A DNA stretch of 64,000 bases from Oscillospiraceae bacterium MB08-C2-2 (lineage in GTDB: Bacteria > Bacillota > Clostridia > Oscillospirales > Ruminococcaceae). Location: NCBI GenBank assembly GCA_035621215.1, contig CP141729.1, positions 2,192,944-2,256,943 on the forward strand, in the 5' to 3' direction. The translations under genes were made by a program, and so were the position numbers. Below the pieces are notes generated by a model. That model was not told the origin of the DNA and did not search any database. It saw only the letters and a program-made list of their open reading frames with translations. Below, one piece after another: positions 25,144 to 33,947 of this stretch; position 1 is the stretch's first letter, and the number at the start of each line of letters is the position of its first letter.

Positions 25144-25608
25144 TTGCCAATTCCTATTCAGGTACAGCTGGCTGCCGCCATGCAGGAGCTGGATGTGTGC
25201 AATTCCCTATCCCGCCACTACGGGCTGCTCCTGACAGAGAAGCAGATGCTCCAGCTGACCGAGCATCGGTTTCAGACACTGAAAGCCACCGGGCGGACCG
25301 AGTTTGGCGAGGGCATACTGAAAAAACTGGTCACTGCCTTCTGCGATTCTCCCTATATCACCCAGCGAAATTACGAAGAAACGCTGGGTGAGCTGCAAAG
25401 CATCTTTTATTACTTCAAGAACGAATCGGAAGATACTCTCTCCGACGATGAGCTGATCGAGGCTATGAAATCGGTGTTTGGCGGCAAAGCCCAAGGCTCA
25501 CTGGACTATCTGGAGGGAACTGCGCTGGAGAATCTATGCCGCATCATTCGGGGCGGCGAGGCCGAGGAAGATGAGGAATCGCAGGAGGAAGAAGAATATG
25601 AAGAATGA
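25144..25608 (+). CDS. DUF6323-like protein, first of an uncharacterised pair
   Basis: A cytosolic helical protein with a very acidic end (GEAEEDEESQEEEEYEE). It resembles the small DUF6323 family of Clostridia, and its neighbour resembles DUF6179. I recall these two occurring together but know no function. The start is unclear. The conservative choice is TTG 25144 (154 aa), which is far from any Shine-Dalgarno. AGGGGGTGATCGT places an ATC codon at 25129 in ideal position, and initiation there would give MEQNFLPIPIQ. The gene overlaps the next by 11 bases. Confidence 0.7.
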   Translation: MPIPIQVQLAAAMQELDVCNSLSRHYGLLLTEKQMLQLTEHRFQTLKATGRTEFGEGILKKLVTAFCDSPYITQRNYEETLGELQSIFYYFKNESEDTLSDDELIEAMKSVFGGKAQGSLDYLEGTALENLCRIIRGGEAEEDEESQEEEEYEE

Positions 25609-26491
25609 TCTGATCCCCGCTGACTCTTTTTCGCATCAGGAGCCTGGAAACGCCGACATATTGGCCGCACAGATCAAGCTATGGGAGTTTCTGGGCCGGC
25701 GGGTTCGTTCCTATACCATGGGGGACAGCAGCTCAGTGCGAACGGAAACCGCACAGGAGCTTTTAAATTCTGCCTGCTATCTGCTGGGAATTCATCTGGA
25801 CGGTGATCCCTCGGCACTGAAAGCGGTGCTGGACTGGGATTTAGACATCCGCTTTAACGACGGTATTAAAACTGTCGAAGAAAAAATTAAAACCGCTCAA
25901 GACCTGTGGGAAGCGGCCTGTATCAGCCTCCCGCAGCTTGAAAACCTCTCTCTTACCAGCACCTTGCGCAGCATCGGCAGTTTTTCGAGGCGGTATCATT
26001 ACCGCTATTTTGCCCACGAAATCCCCTGTGATATTGACTATCAATTGTGCCAGCCGGTTCCGGAAACGCTTTTGGGAGTGGATTATATACTGGAATATCT
26101 GCGCCGCATTGTAATAGAGCAAGACTTCCTCAGCCGCCTTGACCCGGCTTTGTGCGTGGGCGTGCTCAGTGCCTATTGCCCCGATTACAGGGGGCTGCTT
26201 ATTAATCTTTACGAGCCGGTGGCAACCAACGCCATCGGGTTGGCGCTGATTGGGGGCGATATCCACAGGCTGAATGTTTTGCCCCAGGAACGTGAGCGCA
26301 TGGAAGCATTGCTTAGGCCCCTGTCTAAAAAGCAGTCGGTGAGCTCACTGCGCTGCGCCGCTTCTGGGGTTTGTGAAGCATTGAATATCCGGCAGCCAGC
26401 GGCGCAGCGATATCTTAAAAAGTTAGCGGAGGATTTGTATCCCCGCATTCATGCTGCCCTTTCTGCGGGCAGTCTGGAAGGAATATTTTAA
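25598..26491 (+). CDS. DUF6179-like protein, second of an uncharacterised pair
   Basis: A 297-residue mostly helical cytosolic protein with no membrane segment, beginning MKNDLIPADSFSHQEPGNADILAAQ. Recognisable stretches are QELLNSACYLLG, IPCDIDYQLCQPVPETLLGVDYILEYLRR and GLLINLYEPVATNAIGLAL. It resembles the DUF6179 family. ATG 25598 follows GGAGGAAGAAG and overlaps the DUF6323-like gene by 11 bases, so the two are translationally coupled and probably act together. There is no catalytic motif I can name. Confidence 0.72.
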   Translation: MKNDLIPADSFSHQEPGNADILAAQIKLWEFLGRRVRSYTMGDSSSVRTETAQELLNSACYLLGIHLDGDPSALKAVLDWDLDIRFNDGIKTVEEKIKTAQDLWEAACISLPQLENLSLTSTLRSIGSFSRRYHYRYFAHEIPCDIDYQLCQPVPETLLGVDYILEYLRRIVIEQDFLSRLDPALCVGVLSAYCPDYRGLLINLYEPVATNAIGLALIGGDIHRLNVLPQERERMEALLRPLSKKQSVSSLRCAASGVCEALNIRQPAAQRYLKKLAEDLYPRIHAALSAGSLEGIF

Positions 26492-26522
26492 CCTGCCAAC
26501 TGTGAATGTTATATTGCTCAAA

Positions 26523-26566
26523 GAAAACAGCGCAGCTTTGCCTAAGCAAAAGTGCGCTGTTTTGTT
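26523..26566. terminator. Terminator between converging genes
   Basis: AAAACAGCGCA pairs with TGCGCTGTTTT (about 26553-26563); usable in both directions. Confidence 0.75.
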
Positions 26567-26600
26567 GAATCCAGCTTATGTGGGTCATGGGGTTCCAGCC

Positions 26601-27839
26601 TTATGCACCTTTTCGATCAAAGGTGTTGTTGCGCTTCCAGGAACGGTTGCTGGCTCTGTGTTTTGAGGATTTATTATTCAAGGGTTTATTGCCTTTCACC
26701 GGAAACGAATATGCCTCCAGAGTGGTTGGCAATATGGTGGCTCTGGTGCTTGCCATAATTCCTTGAAGCTTGCTGCGTTCTCTGGGATAAATAAAGGTAT
26801 AGGCCACTCCGCTGTTGTTTGCTCTGCCGGTTCGACCAATACGGTGGACATAGCTATCCGAATCGCTGGGAATGTCATAATTGACTACCACATCGATCCC
26901 GCTAACGTCAATCCCACGGGCAGCTACATCGGTGGCAACCAAAACCCTCACTTTTTTGTCACGGTAACGGCGCATCACCTTATCACGCTGGCTTTGGCGC
27001 AGATCACCATGAATGGCATCCGAGGGGTAACCTGCCTCAGTAAGCTGGCGGGCCAGTGTATCTGCCATAATTTTGGTGGCAACAAAAATCAGGGATAGAC
27101 CGAACTTCTTTTCGCCCAACAAATGAATAAGCGCTGGGGTTTTCGCATTGCCTCTGATTTCCGAATAAAACTGCTCCACCTTATCAATGGTAAGCGTGTT
27201 CTGCCGAATGCCGATATACTGGGCATCCACTTGGTGGGTTGCAGCAATGTTTTTGATTTCGCTGGACAATGTGGCAGAAAACAATACAGTTTGCCGTTTA
27301 TTGGGAATGCTTTGCAGAATGGTTCCAATATCATCCCGAAATCCCATATCCAGCATACGGTCTGCCTCATCCAGAACAATACACTGGATATGATTTAACC
27401 GAATGGTGCGCCTTTGCATATGATCCATCAGACGGCCGGGGGTGGCCACAATAATCTGTGGACGCCGCCGCAATGCCACAATCTGCCGTTGAATCGGATC
27501 CCCGCCATACAGTGCGAGAATTCCAACACCCGGTTTAAAGGCAGCTAACTGCTTTATTACATTTGTGGTTTGTGCAGCAAGTTCTCTTGTGGGGCATAAG
27601 ATAACTGTTTGAATATTTCGGTTGGCAGGGTCGGTGTTTTCCACCACAGGAATTCCAAATGCAGCGGTTTTGCCGGTGCCGGTGGGAGCCTGCACCAATA
27701 AATCGCTGTGGCCAAGCATAGGCCCAATGGCCGCTTCCTGTACCGGGGAAGGAGTCTGAAAGTTCATTTTAGCAAGGCTGCGCATCAGCTCAGGGGAAAG
27801 ATCAAATTTGTTAAACTGTGTAATAATAGTATTCTCCAT
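26601..27839 (-). CDS. DEAD-box RNA helicase
   Basis: A 412-residue ATP-dependent RNA helicase with all core motifs: Q motif FQTPSPVQEAAI, APTGTGKT, PTRELA, DEAD in VLDEADRML, SAT and HRIGRTGR. A short basic tail (GNKPLNNKSSKHRASNRSWKRNN) probably contacts RNA. It resembles cold-shock/ribosome-assembly helicases (CshA/RhlE type). The cold-shock gene is the next gene upstream on the same strand, in keeping with a cold role. MENTIITQF (ATG 27839) is the family-like start; neither it nor the upstream ATG at 27881 has a clear Shine-Dalgarno. Confidence 0.93.
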   Translation of the reverse strand: MENTIITQFNKFDLSPELMRSLAKMNFQTPSPVQEAAIGPMLGHSDLLVQAPTGTGKTAAFGIPVVENTDPANRNIQTVILCPTRELAAQTTNVIKQLAAFKPGVGILALYGGDPIQRQIVALRRRPQIIVATPGRLMDHMQRRTIRLNHIQCIVLDEADRMLDMGFRDDIGTILQSIPNKRQTVLFSATLSSEIKNIAATHQVDAQYIGIRQNTLTIDKVEQFYSEIRGNAKTPALIHLLGEKKFGLSLIFVATKIMADTLARQLTEAGYPSDAIHGDLRQSQRDKVMRRYRDKKVRVLVATDVAARGIDVSGIDVVVNYDIPSDSDSYVHRIGRTGRANNSGVAYTFIYPRERSKLQGIMASTRATILPTTLEAYSFPVKGNKPLNNKSSKHRASNRSWKRNNTFDRKGA

Positions 27840-27896
27840 TTCAATTATGTGGTTCTTATACGTTACATTCTTCTGGTCCATGGTATCTTAACGCAA

Positions 27897-27935
27897 GAAA
27901 AGCCGCCAAACCCAGTGGAGTTGGCGGCTTTTGGC
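27897..27935 (-). terminator. Terminator of the cold-shock gene
   Basis: AAAAGCCGCCAA pairs with TTGGCGGCTTTT; on the minus strand it ends in TTTTCTT. Confidence 0.75.
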
Positions 27936-27944
27936 ATCGCTTTG

Positions 27945-28157
27945 TTACGCCACTCTGACGTTGACAGCACGCAGCTTGCGGCTATCCTTAGGATCCTGTT
28001 CGGTCTCAAAGGTGACCTTGTCGCCTTCATTCAGAGATTTGTAGCCATCACTCTGGATTGCAGAGAAATGCACAAACACATCATCACTGCCGTCATTATT
28101 TGTGATAAAGCCAAAGCCCTTTTCGGAATTAAACCATTTTACTGTACCGTTATTCAT
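27945..28157 (-). CDS. Cold-shock protein (CspA family)
   Basis: A 70-residue single-domain OB-fold protein with the RNP1 and RNP2 motifs KGFGFIT and VFVHFSAI after [10 protein letters not shown]. It binds single-stranded RNA/DNA and melts structure in mRNA. ATG 28157 has GGAGG nine bases upstream. It has a perfect promoter and a long structured leader (about 120 nt), the usual arrangement for temperature-dependent translation. Confidence 0.96.
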   Translation of the reverse strand: MNNGTVKWFNSEKGFGFITNNDGSDDVFVHFSAIQSDGYKSLNEGDKVTFETEQDPKDSRKLRAVNVRVA

Positions 28158-28206
28158 AACTGGTACCTCCAATAAATTATTTTGCATCCACCTCTGCACA
28201 AAAAAT

Positions 28207-28257
28207 CACATGCTTTAGTAAATCATTAAACGAATCAATGACTTACAAAAACATGTG
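28207..28257 (-). promoter_or_regulatory. Structured cold-shock leader hairpin
   Basis: CACATG...CATGTG closes a long imperfect stem (TAGTAAATCATT against AATGACTTA) in the 5' leader. This is the kind of element that refolds at low temperature in csp mRNAs; thermosensing is inferred. Confidence 0.5.
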
Positions 28258-28286
28258 AGACAATGCTACATTTAGAATACTTTTTA

Positions 28287-28315
28287 AGTATAGCACGCAT
28301 TCCATCAAATGTCAA
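28287..28315 (-). promoter_or_regulatory. Strong promoter of the cold-shock gene
   Basis: Minus strand TTGACA, 17-base spacer, TATACT; about 130 bases before the start codon. Confidence 0.85.
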
Positions 28316-28380
28316 CCCCTTTTATGAAAAACATGCTATTGGAACGTTACATCTGTTGACAAAATGTTTAGCAATTCACG

Positions 28381-29283
28381 TTATTCCCTTGCTGGATGGA
28401 TTTCTCTTGCACGGAGCACCCGATTTATGTCTGCGAGGACACGTTTCTTGTCGCCACTCCATTTGGGCGCAATCAGATCCCGCTTTGCGCCATCACCAGT
28501 GAGGCGATGAATAACCACATTTTCCGGCAATAGTCCCAATGCGTCAGCCAGCAATTCGTAATATTCGGCCGGTTCTAACGTTTGGAACTCGCCCCGGCGG
28601 TAGCTTTCCGCCAACTTCGTCCCCTCCAGCACATGAAGCAGCTGGAGCTTGATTCCATCGGTAAACTGCCCCACGTATTTCACGGTCGCCAGTGTATTGG
28701 CCCGGCTTTCATTGGGCAGGCCGAGGATAATATGGGTGATTCGATGGACGTTCAGCGCTTTCAAATCCGCCATTGCCTTTTCATAGACCGAGAGCGGATA
28801 ACCGCGGTTGATGCGTTTTGCCATCTCCTCGTTTGAGGTCTGCAAACCCAGCTCCACCCAGAGGGGCTTTTTCGCCGCCAGCCGCTCCAGCATTGCCAAT
28901 GCCTCTCCACCAAGACAGTCGGGCCTTGTTGCAATAGAAAGCCCAGCAATATCCGGATGCTCCGCCGCTTGGGTGTAGATGCGCTCAAGGTGCTCAAGAT
29001 CACCGTAGGTACCGGTATAGCCTTGAAAGTATGCGATATACTTGAGTCCCTCGCCCTTAGCGCCGAGTATCCGCTTCGCCTGGTCGATTTGCTGTGAAAC
29101 GGGCAGCCCGGCTGATGCGGCAAAATCCCCAGAGCCACCCGTGGAACAAAACACACAGCCACCCACGCCCACCGTACCGTCCCGGTTGGGGCAGCTAGTC
29201 GAGGCGGAGAGCGCTAGCTTATAGACTTTGCCCCCGAATAGCCGACGGCAATAGACGTTTGCGGTGAGGTAGGTATGCGGCAT
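28381..29283 (-). CDS. Radical SAM protein, TIGR01212/YhcC family
   Basis: A 300-residue radical SAM enzyme of unknown substrate. The cluster cysteines have the wide spacing typical of this family, CPNRDGTVGVGGCVFC (Cx10Cx2C). Downstream are YFQGYTGTYGDLEHLERIY, GLSIATRPDC, WVELGLQTS and HIILGLPNE, characteristic of YhcC-like proteins. ATG 29283 follows GGAGGTCC; the open frame extends further upstream without an RBS. It is monocistronic. Confidence 0.92.
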   Translation of the reverse strand: MPHTYLTANVYCRRLFGGKVYKLALSASTSCPNRDGTVGVGGCVFCSTGGSGDFAASAGLPVSQQIDQAKRILGAKGEGLKYIAYFQGYTGTYGDLEHLERIYTQAAEHPDIAGLSIATRPDCLGGEALAMLERLAAKKPLWVELGLQTSNEEMAKRINRGYPLSVYEKAMADLKALNVHRITHIILGLPNESRANTLATVKYVGQFTDGIKLQLLHVLEGTKLAESYRRGEFQTLEPAEYYELLADALGLLPENVVIHRLTGDGAKRDLIAPKWSGDKKRVLADINRVLRAREIHPARE

Positions 29284-29410
29284 AGAGGACCTCCGAAAAT
29301 TGCAACGATATTGGCATAAACACAATGGGAAGTTCTATTCATATGATTTATGTGGGCACAAGGAAAGGTGCTGGAAGTCAATTACGAGCCTATTGAGTAT
29401 CATAAAGGTA

Positions 29411-29456
29411 AAAATAAAAACGGCAGTGGAATCATGAAAATTCCAGTGCCGTTTTT
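29411..29456 (-). terminator. Terminator directly after tRNA-Ala
   Basis: On the minus strand AAACGGCACTGGAAT pairs with ATTCCACTGCCGTTT, followed by TTATTTTT. It begins right at the tRNA 3' end. Confidence 0.85.
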
Positions 29457-29532
<76 letters not shown>

Positions 29533-29545
29533 AAAACAATTAATG

Positions 29546-29824
29546 CTATTTTCCAGAAGCAATCTCTCGCTTCTTACGAAGCATCTCAGACATAATTTCA
29601 GCTGATACAACCTGAACCGATTTGCTGGCTTCCAGATTTTCTTCCGCTGTTTGAAGAAGTTCCTTGCGCACAATGCGAATATCCCTTGGCGCAGAAATTC
29701 CAATCGACACCGCCTTGGATTTTTTGCTTTCACTGGCATCCGAAGCAAAGACATCCAAAATTTTGATCTCGATATTATCGCCAATAACAATGGCTTCTTC
29801 AATTTTTCGGCTTAAGATCAGCAT
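29546..29824 (-). CDS. csrA: Carbon storage regulator CsrA with internal insert
   Basis: A 92-residue CsrA: MLILSRKIEEAIVIGDNIEIKILDV and AVSIGISAPRDIRIVRKELL are the two halves of the usual beta dimer that binds GGA motifs in mRNA leaders. Between them, where family members have about four residues, lies a polar insert (FASDASESKKSK). A C-terminal tail extends the protein well beyond the common 60-75 residues. ATG 29824 fits GAGAGG at nine bases; an ATG at 29833 abuts it. In Bacillota CsrA usually controls flagellin and is paired with fliW; here it stands apart, upstream of tRNA-Ala. Confidence 0.92.
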   Translation of the reverse strand: MLILSRKIEEAIVIGDNIEIKILDVFASDASESKKSKAVSIGISAPRDIRIVRKELLQTAEENLEASKSVQVVSAEIMSEMLRKKREIASGK

Positions 29825-29906
29825 GGCAGGCATCCTCTCTTTAAAGACCCTCGCTATACTTCAAGCTCTTGCCGCTGCGGGATGGCTCTTGCGGGCTGAA
29901 CCGAAA

Positions 29907-29918
29907 TTTATTATAGCA
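29907..29918 (-). promoter_or_regulatory. Possible extended -10 promoter of csrA
   Basis: Minus strand TGCTATAAT (extended -10) lies about 90 bases before the csrA start; no clear -35. Confidence 0.4.
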
Positions 29919-29999
29919 TACCCGAGGCAAAAAAGCTAGTCCTATTTTCAACTTTTTTTGCAAATTCTGCAATTTTTATTTTTCGGCGCAAAATGCGGG

Positions 30000-30416
30000 T
30001 CACTCCATATTCTGAGGACCAAAACCATCGGGCAAAAGCTGTTCAAGCGTGGTTTCCTCCCAAGTATCCGGGCCTGTCACCAGCAAAAGACGAAGCTGGG
30101 GTTCAAATTCATAGAGAGCCTGCCTGCATACTCCACAGGGAGATACCCGGGCTGTGATCATCTCGGCCGGGTTATTCATGGGGCCGCCCACAATGGCCAA
30201 GGCAGAAAAGTGCCTCTCCCCCGCACTGACTGCCGCAAAAAGGGCGCTTCTCTCCCCGCAGCTGCTCACCGGATAGGCTGCGTTTTCCACATTGCAGCCC
30301 TGATAGACCCGGCCGCTTTCCGCCAGCAGTGCAGCACCTACCCCATAACCGGAATAGGGGCAATAGGCCCGCTCTCTGGCCTGCCATGCCAGCCTGACCA
30401 GCTCATAATCCCCCAT
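30000..30416 (-). CDS. cdd: Cytidine deaminase
   Basis: A 138-residue tetrameric-type cytidine deaminase: NVENAAYPVSSCGERSAL holds the first zinc Cys and catalytic Glu, and PCGVCRQ the other two zinc cysteines. It converts cytidine or deoxycytidine to the uridine form in pyrimidine salvage. AAAGGAGAG precedes the ATG. It lies 33 bases downstream of deoB on the same strand, forming a nucleoside salvage operon. Confidence 0.96.
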   Translation of the reverse strand: MGDYELVRLAWQARERAYCPYSGYGVGAALLAESGRVYQGCNVENAAYPVSSCGERSALFAAVSAGERHFSALAIVGGPMNNPAEMITARVSPCGVCRQALYEFEPQLRLLLVTGPDTWEETTLEQLLPDGFGPQNME

Positions 30417-30449
30417 ACAAACTCTCCTTTCCCAATGCCTGCGTGCATT

Positions 30450-31619
30450 CTATTTCAGTATCTCTGCCAGAAAAGATTTTCCGGCTGTACGCACCGGCAA
30501 ATCCAGATATTCCTGCACCGTTGCGGCGATATCGGCAAAGCTTTGGCGTGTGCCCAGATTCACCCCGCCTCGAATGGTATCCCCAAAGGCAAGCATGGGG
30601 ACATACTCCCGGGAGTGATCGGTGGAAGGCGTGGAGGGGTCGCACCCGTGATCCGCCGTTATAATCGCCAGATCATCGCGATAAAGCTCCTTCATAAAGG
30701 GAACAAGCTGGCTGTCAAACTGGCTGATAGCCCGGGCATAGCCCTCGGTATCGTTGCGGTGGCCATACTGCATATCAAAATCCACCAGATTCACAAAGCA
30801 AAGCCCATGAAATTCCTGCTGTGCCATAGCCGTTGCCTGACGCATCCCCTCAGTGTTGTTGCGGGTGCGCAGAGCCCGTGAAATCCCCCGGCCCGCAAAA
30901 ATATCAAATATTTTGCCCACTGCAACGGTATCCAGCCCCGCTTGGTTCAAATGATCCAGCAACGTGAAGGCTGGCGGTTCAAGGGAATAATCGTGGCGGT
31001 CGGCGGTGCGCAAAAAGTTGGGATACTCCCCCCGAAAGGGTCTGGCTATGATACGGCCCACGCCATGCTCCCCGGTCATGATTTCCCGGGCAATGCCACA
31101 GCAGCGGTAAAGCTCCTCCAGCGGCACCACATCGGTGTGAGCGGCAATTTGCAGCACACTATCCGCCGAGGTATACAGGAGCAGGGCACCGGTTTCCATG
31201 TGCTCCTTGCCGTACTCCGCCAGAAGCTGGGTGCCGGAATAGGGGCGGTTGCAAATGTATTCATGGCCTGTCTTTTCCCGCAGCAGGTTTAATATTTTAG
31301 GCGGAAAGCCGCCGGGATAGGTGGGAAGAGGCTTTGGCGAAACGACACCGGCAATCTCCCAATGGCCAATGGTGGTGTCTTTCCCCTTGCTGGCTTCTGC
31401 CATACGGGCAAAGGAAGCCTGCGGCTCCACCGCCGCCTGCCCCGCTGTTACGCCCTCTATGTTAAACAGCCCCAGCTTTTGCAGGTTGGGGGCACAAAAA
31501 GCAGCATGCCCCGCCACAGCCGCCAATGTATCACTTCCCTCATCTCCATACTGCTCTGCATCGGGCAAAGCGCCAACGCCAAAGCTATCCAGCACAATAA
31601 CAAACACACGCTTTTTCAT
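30450..31619 (-). CDS. deoB: Phosphopentomutase
   Basis: A 389-residue alkaline-phosphatase-fold enzyme interconverting (deoxy)ribose 1- and 5-phosphate. The metal and phospho-site motifs are clear: VLDSFGVGALPDAEQYGD at the N-terminus, KGKDTTIGHWEIAG, VDFDMQYGHRND and ITADHGCDPSTPSTDHSREYVP. ATG 31619 follows AGGAGA; the frame extends further upstream over non-conserved sequence. First gene of the deoB-cdd unit. Confidence 0.97.
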   Translation of the reverse strand: MKKRVFVIVLDSFGVGALPDAEQYGDEGSDTLAAVAGHAAFCAPNLQKLGLFNIEGVTAGQAAVEPQASFARMAEASKGKDTTIGHWEIAGVVSPKPLPTYPGGFPPKILNLLREKTGHEYICNRPYSGTQLLAEYGKEHMETGALLLYTSADSVLQIAAHTDVVPLEELYRCCGIAREIMTGEHGVGRIIARPFRGEYPNFLRTADRHDYSLEPPAFTLLDHLNQAGLDTVAVGKIFDIFAGRGISRALRTRNNTEGMRQATAMAQQEFHGLCFVNLVDFDMQYGHRNDTEGYARAISQFDSQLVPFMKELYRDDLAIITADHGCDPSTPSTDHSREYVPMLAFGDTIRGGVNLGTRQSFADIAATVQEYLDLPVRTAGKSFLAEILK

Positions 31620-31694
31620 ACTGATCTCCTCACGCCGGCCTGCTCTCCGGCAGGCATTAGACTGTAAAAACTGAACTTGAAAGAATAAAGGAGC

Positions 31695-31936
31695 CGCGGC
31701 CCCTTTATGGGTGTGCAGACAAAATTCTGCACGCTTTATGGGGGGCATCCAATGCCCCCCATATTCCCCCCGGATTGTGCCGCTCGGCGCAAAATGCAGA
31801 ATTCCTTCGTCGAAATGAATTCGACTTCGGAAGAATTACCAACAAAAACTAGTATATTCCCAAGCTAAAGGCTGTTATGTCCACAATCGAATCACGGAAT
31901 CGCAGCCCCTTTATTCAATGCATTTTCTGCGTTTAT
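31695..31936 (+). repeat. Dispersed hairpin element, copy 3, with imperfect flanking repeats
   Basis: The core at 31738-31839 opens with a perfect 11-bp stem ATGGGGGGCAT/ATGCCCCCCAT, then a GTGCCG/CGGCGC-type stem, GTCGAA/TTCGAC and GGAAGAATTAC. The A-rich tail resembles that of copy 4. Flanks 31695-31740 and 31901-31936 are imperfect duplicates (CGCRGCCCCTTTAT, then TTCTGC...TTTAT); the right one contains the stop codon of the glycosidase-like gene. Beyond this element I see nothing else in the 313-base gap. Confidence 0.8.
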
Positions 31937-33138
31937 CCTAGGGCTAGGGTATAGCTGCCCTGCTCATTGTATAGGATATAGCCCTCTGCACCAGTGGGAG
32001 CAGCCTCCACCATAGGCAGAAGCTCCACCTCACCCGCAGGGCGCTGAGCGGCTTCCAGCTGCTGTTGGGCATAAGCCAGCCCCGCCTGCGCCAAGGGCTT
32101 ACCTGAACTGGTAAGCGTGTTGATAAGAGCCATGCTCATCTGTCCCGGCAAAAGCCCGATTACCGCTGACCGGCCCACAACCGCCGCCGGTGAGCCGCCA
32201 TACAGGGAAAGTGTATCCCCGCCTTCAAAGACTCCGGCTCCAAACGCCACCGAAAGGCCGGAGCCCTTGGTTTTCAGAGAGCCTTCCAGCTCATCCACAA
32301 AAGCCCGAAGCACTTGTGCCCGGGTAAGGTTCCCGGTATCGGTTCCAAAATTGGCATTAACCCCGGTGCTGTAAGCCGGGAACTGAACTGCCTCAAAGAT
32401 GATATGTGACACACCGCTTTCAGCCGCTTCCAACGCCAACCCGCTCAAATAGTCTCTGGCAGCGGAGGAATAAGGGTTCATCCATGGCTTACCGCCGTCC
32501 TCTTTGGCCGCATCCAGCCAAAGCCACGCCGTATCCCGATAGGTTATGGCATACTGCCGGTCAACCAGACAGGCCAGCGGGTCCTGAAAAGCAGTCATCT
32601 TGCCGATCAGAGTCAGGTTTTTCTCCTTAAGCTGGGCTGAAAGAGCGGCTAGATCCAAGGTGGTTTCGTTTTTGCTGTTCAACTGGCTGACCTGCGGCAG
32701 AGCGGAATCAAACAAAACCTTGCCCTGCTCATCCTTGAGCTCCACCATAACCGCATTGATGGAAGTATTCCCCAGCTTATCCAGAAATGCTTCCAGCTGC
32801 TGGGGCTCCGCCGCAATCCCATGGGGGAGATAAACCGCACGCAAAGTGCCAAGGCTTACGGCTGCCGGGGCCTGGGGCTGGGAAGGCTCTGACGGCTCAG
32901 GCACCGAGGATTCAGCCGGCTGGGGCTGAGAGGCAGGCTCCGATTCCCGCGGTTCCCAAATAATGGAGGGGGTGCTCATAATCCAGTTATAGAACGGCTT
33001 ATAAACACTCATTCCTACAAAGAACAACGCCACCAAGCCCACCACCGTTAAAACCACAGCGAAAGGGTGCGGCCTTGCCTTATAGGTATCCCTGCCGATA
33101 CGGAGGCGATTTCGTTTAATTTTAAATTCTTTTGCCAT
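31933..33138 (-). CDS. Membrane-anchored glycosidase-like protein (DUF4015-type)
   Basis: A 401-residue protein with a basic cytosolic start, one membrane segment (about residues 25-45: FAVVLTVVGLVALFFVGMSVY), a Pro/Ser/Gln/Glu-rich spacer to about residue 95, and an extracellular domain. The domain start LRAVYLP, then NAVMVELKDEQGKVLFDS, and the motif IIFEAVQFP resemble the TIM-barrel DUF4015 putative glycosyl hydrolases. Its active residues are uncertain. ATG 33138 has GGAGAA seven bases upstream. It is the last gene after the Rnf-like cluster on the same strand (72-base gap). Confidence 0.75.
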   Translation of the reverse strand: MAKEFKIKRNRLRIGRDTYKARPHPFAVVLTVVGLVALFFVGMSVYKPFYNWIMSTPSIIWEPRESEPASQPQPAESSVPEPSEPSQPQAPAAVSLGTLRAVYLPHGIAAEPQQLEAFLDKLGNTSINAVMVELKDEQGKVLFDSALPQVSQLNSKNETTLDLAALSAQLKEKNLTLIGKMTAFQDPLACLVDRQYAITYRDTAWLWLDAAKEDGGKPWMNPYSSAARDYLSGLALEAAESGVSHIIFEAVQFPAYSTGVNANFGTDTGNLTRAQVLRAFVDELEGSLKTKGSGLSVAFGAGVFEGGDTLSLYGGSPAAVVGRSAVIGLLPGQMSMALINTLTSSGKPLAQAGLAYAQQQLEAAQRPAGEVELLPMVEAAPTGAEGYILYNEQGSYTLALG

Positions 33139-33210
33139 ATCCAGTTCTCCCGGTTTCGTATACTGGTAACCACTCACAAAGGGGAATTACTTTTAACAAA
33201 GGAACCATGC

Positions 33211-33804
33211 TTAGGTGGGAAGCTCATGACCCACCAGGCTGAAAATCGCCAGTGAAAGCAGGCCGATATAAAGCAGAACAATGGGCAACCCCCGAAAGGC
33301 CCGGGGCACATGACTGATGGAAAGCCGCTTGCGTGCCAGATAAACGATTAACATCGCAGCAGTAAAGCCCATCCCTGTGCCAAAGGCATAGCCTATAGTC
33401 TGGGCCAGAGTATGCCGCTGGCTCAAGGACATATAAATAGCGCCAAACAAAGCCGAATTAAAAGAGGCCAGCGGCAAAAGAGTCTCCACGCTCTTAAAAT
33501 AAGCGGGCAGATATTTTTTGCACAGCAGGTATACCCCCGCATAAACAAGGCCCACCATCAAAGCAAAGCAGATCGGCCGAATATAAGGAGCGTAAGGCCT
33601 GCCCTGAAAAAACAGCCCCACCAAATAGGTCAAAAAAGAAGATACGGTGGAAACCGTTGTCATCAGCCCGCCATATAGTATACCCATTTTAATGGAATTG
33701 ATGGAAAGAGGTGCCTTGCTCAAACCCAACCCACGGGAAAGAAGTGCATTCTCCCCGGCGGCAGCCGCCAAAGCCATCAAGAAAAACTGTACAATCGCTT
33801 CCAT
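33211..33804 (-). CDS. rnfA: Rnf-like membrane subunit, RnfA type
   Basis: A 197-residue protein with six hydrophobic segments, of the RnfA/RnfE/NqrD/NqrE family. GENALLSRGLGLSKAP near the start is the equivalent of the conserved NxxLxxxxGxC/GLSxA region, although the usual cysteine near the membrane Fe-S site is not in the standard place here. The start ATG 33804 has AAAGGA upstream with a long spacer. It is the last of four clustered subunits. In complete Rnf operons rnfB follows here; it is absent. Confidence 0.8.
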   Translation of the reverse strand: MEAIVQFFLMALAAAAGENALLSRGLGLSKAPLSINSIKMGILYGGLMTTVSTVSSFLTYLVGLFFQGRPYAPYIRPICFALMVGLVYAGVYLLCKKYLPAYFKSVETLLPLASFNSALFGAIYMSLSQRHTLAQTIGYAFGTGMGFTAAMLIVYLARKRLSISHVPRAFRGLPIVLLYIGLLSLAIFSLVGHELPT

Positions 33805-33947
33805 AATAAAGAGTGTTCCTTTCACATGCGTTTGCGTATAAAAAGACCATGAAGAGAAATGGCCTTTCGTGTACCGATCGCTGTTTGACCATAGGCAAAG
33901 AGCGATCACCACATTGAGCCGGTGTAATTATTCACCTTAATTCCAAG

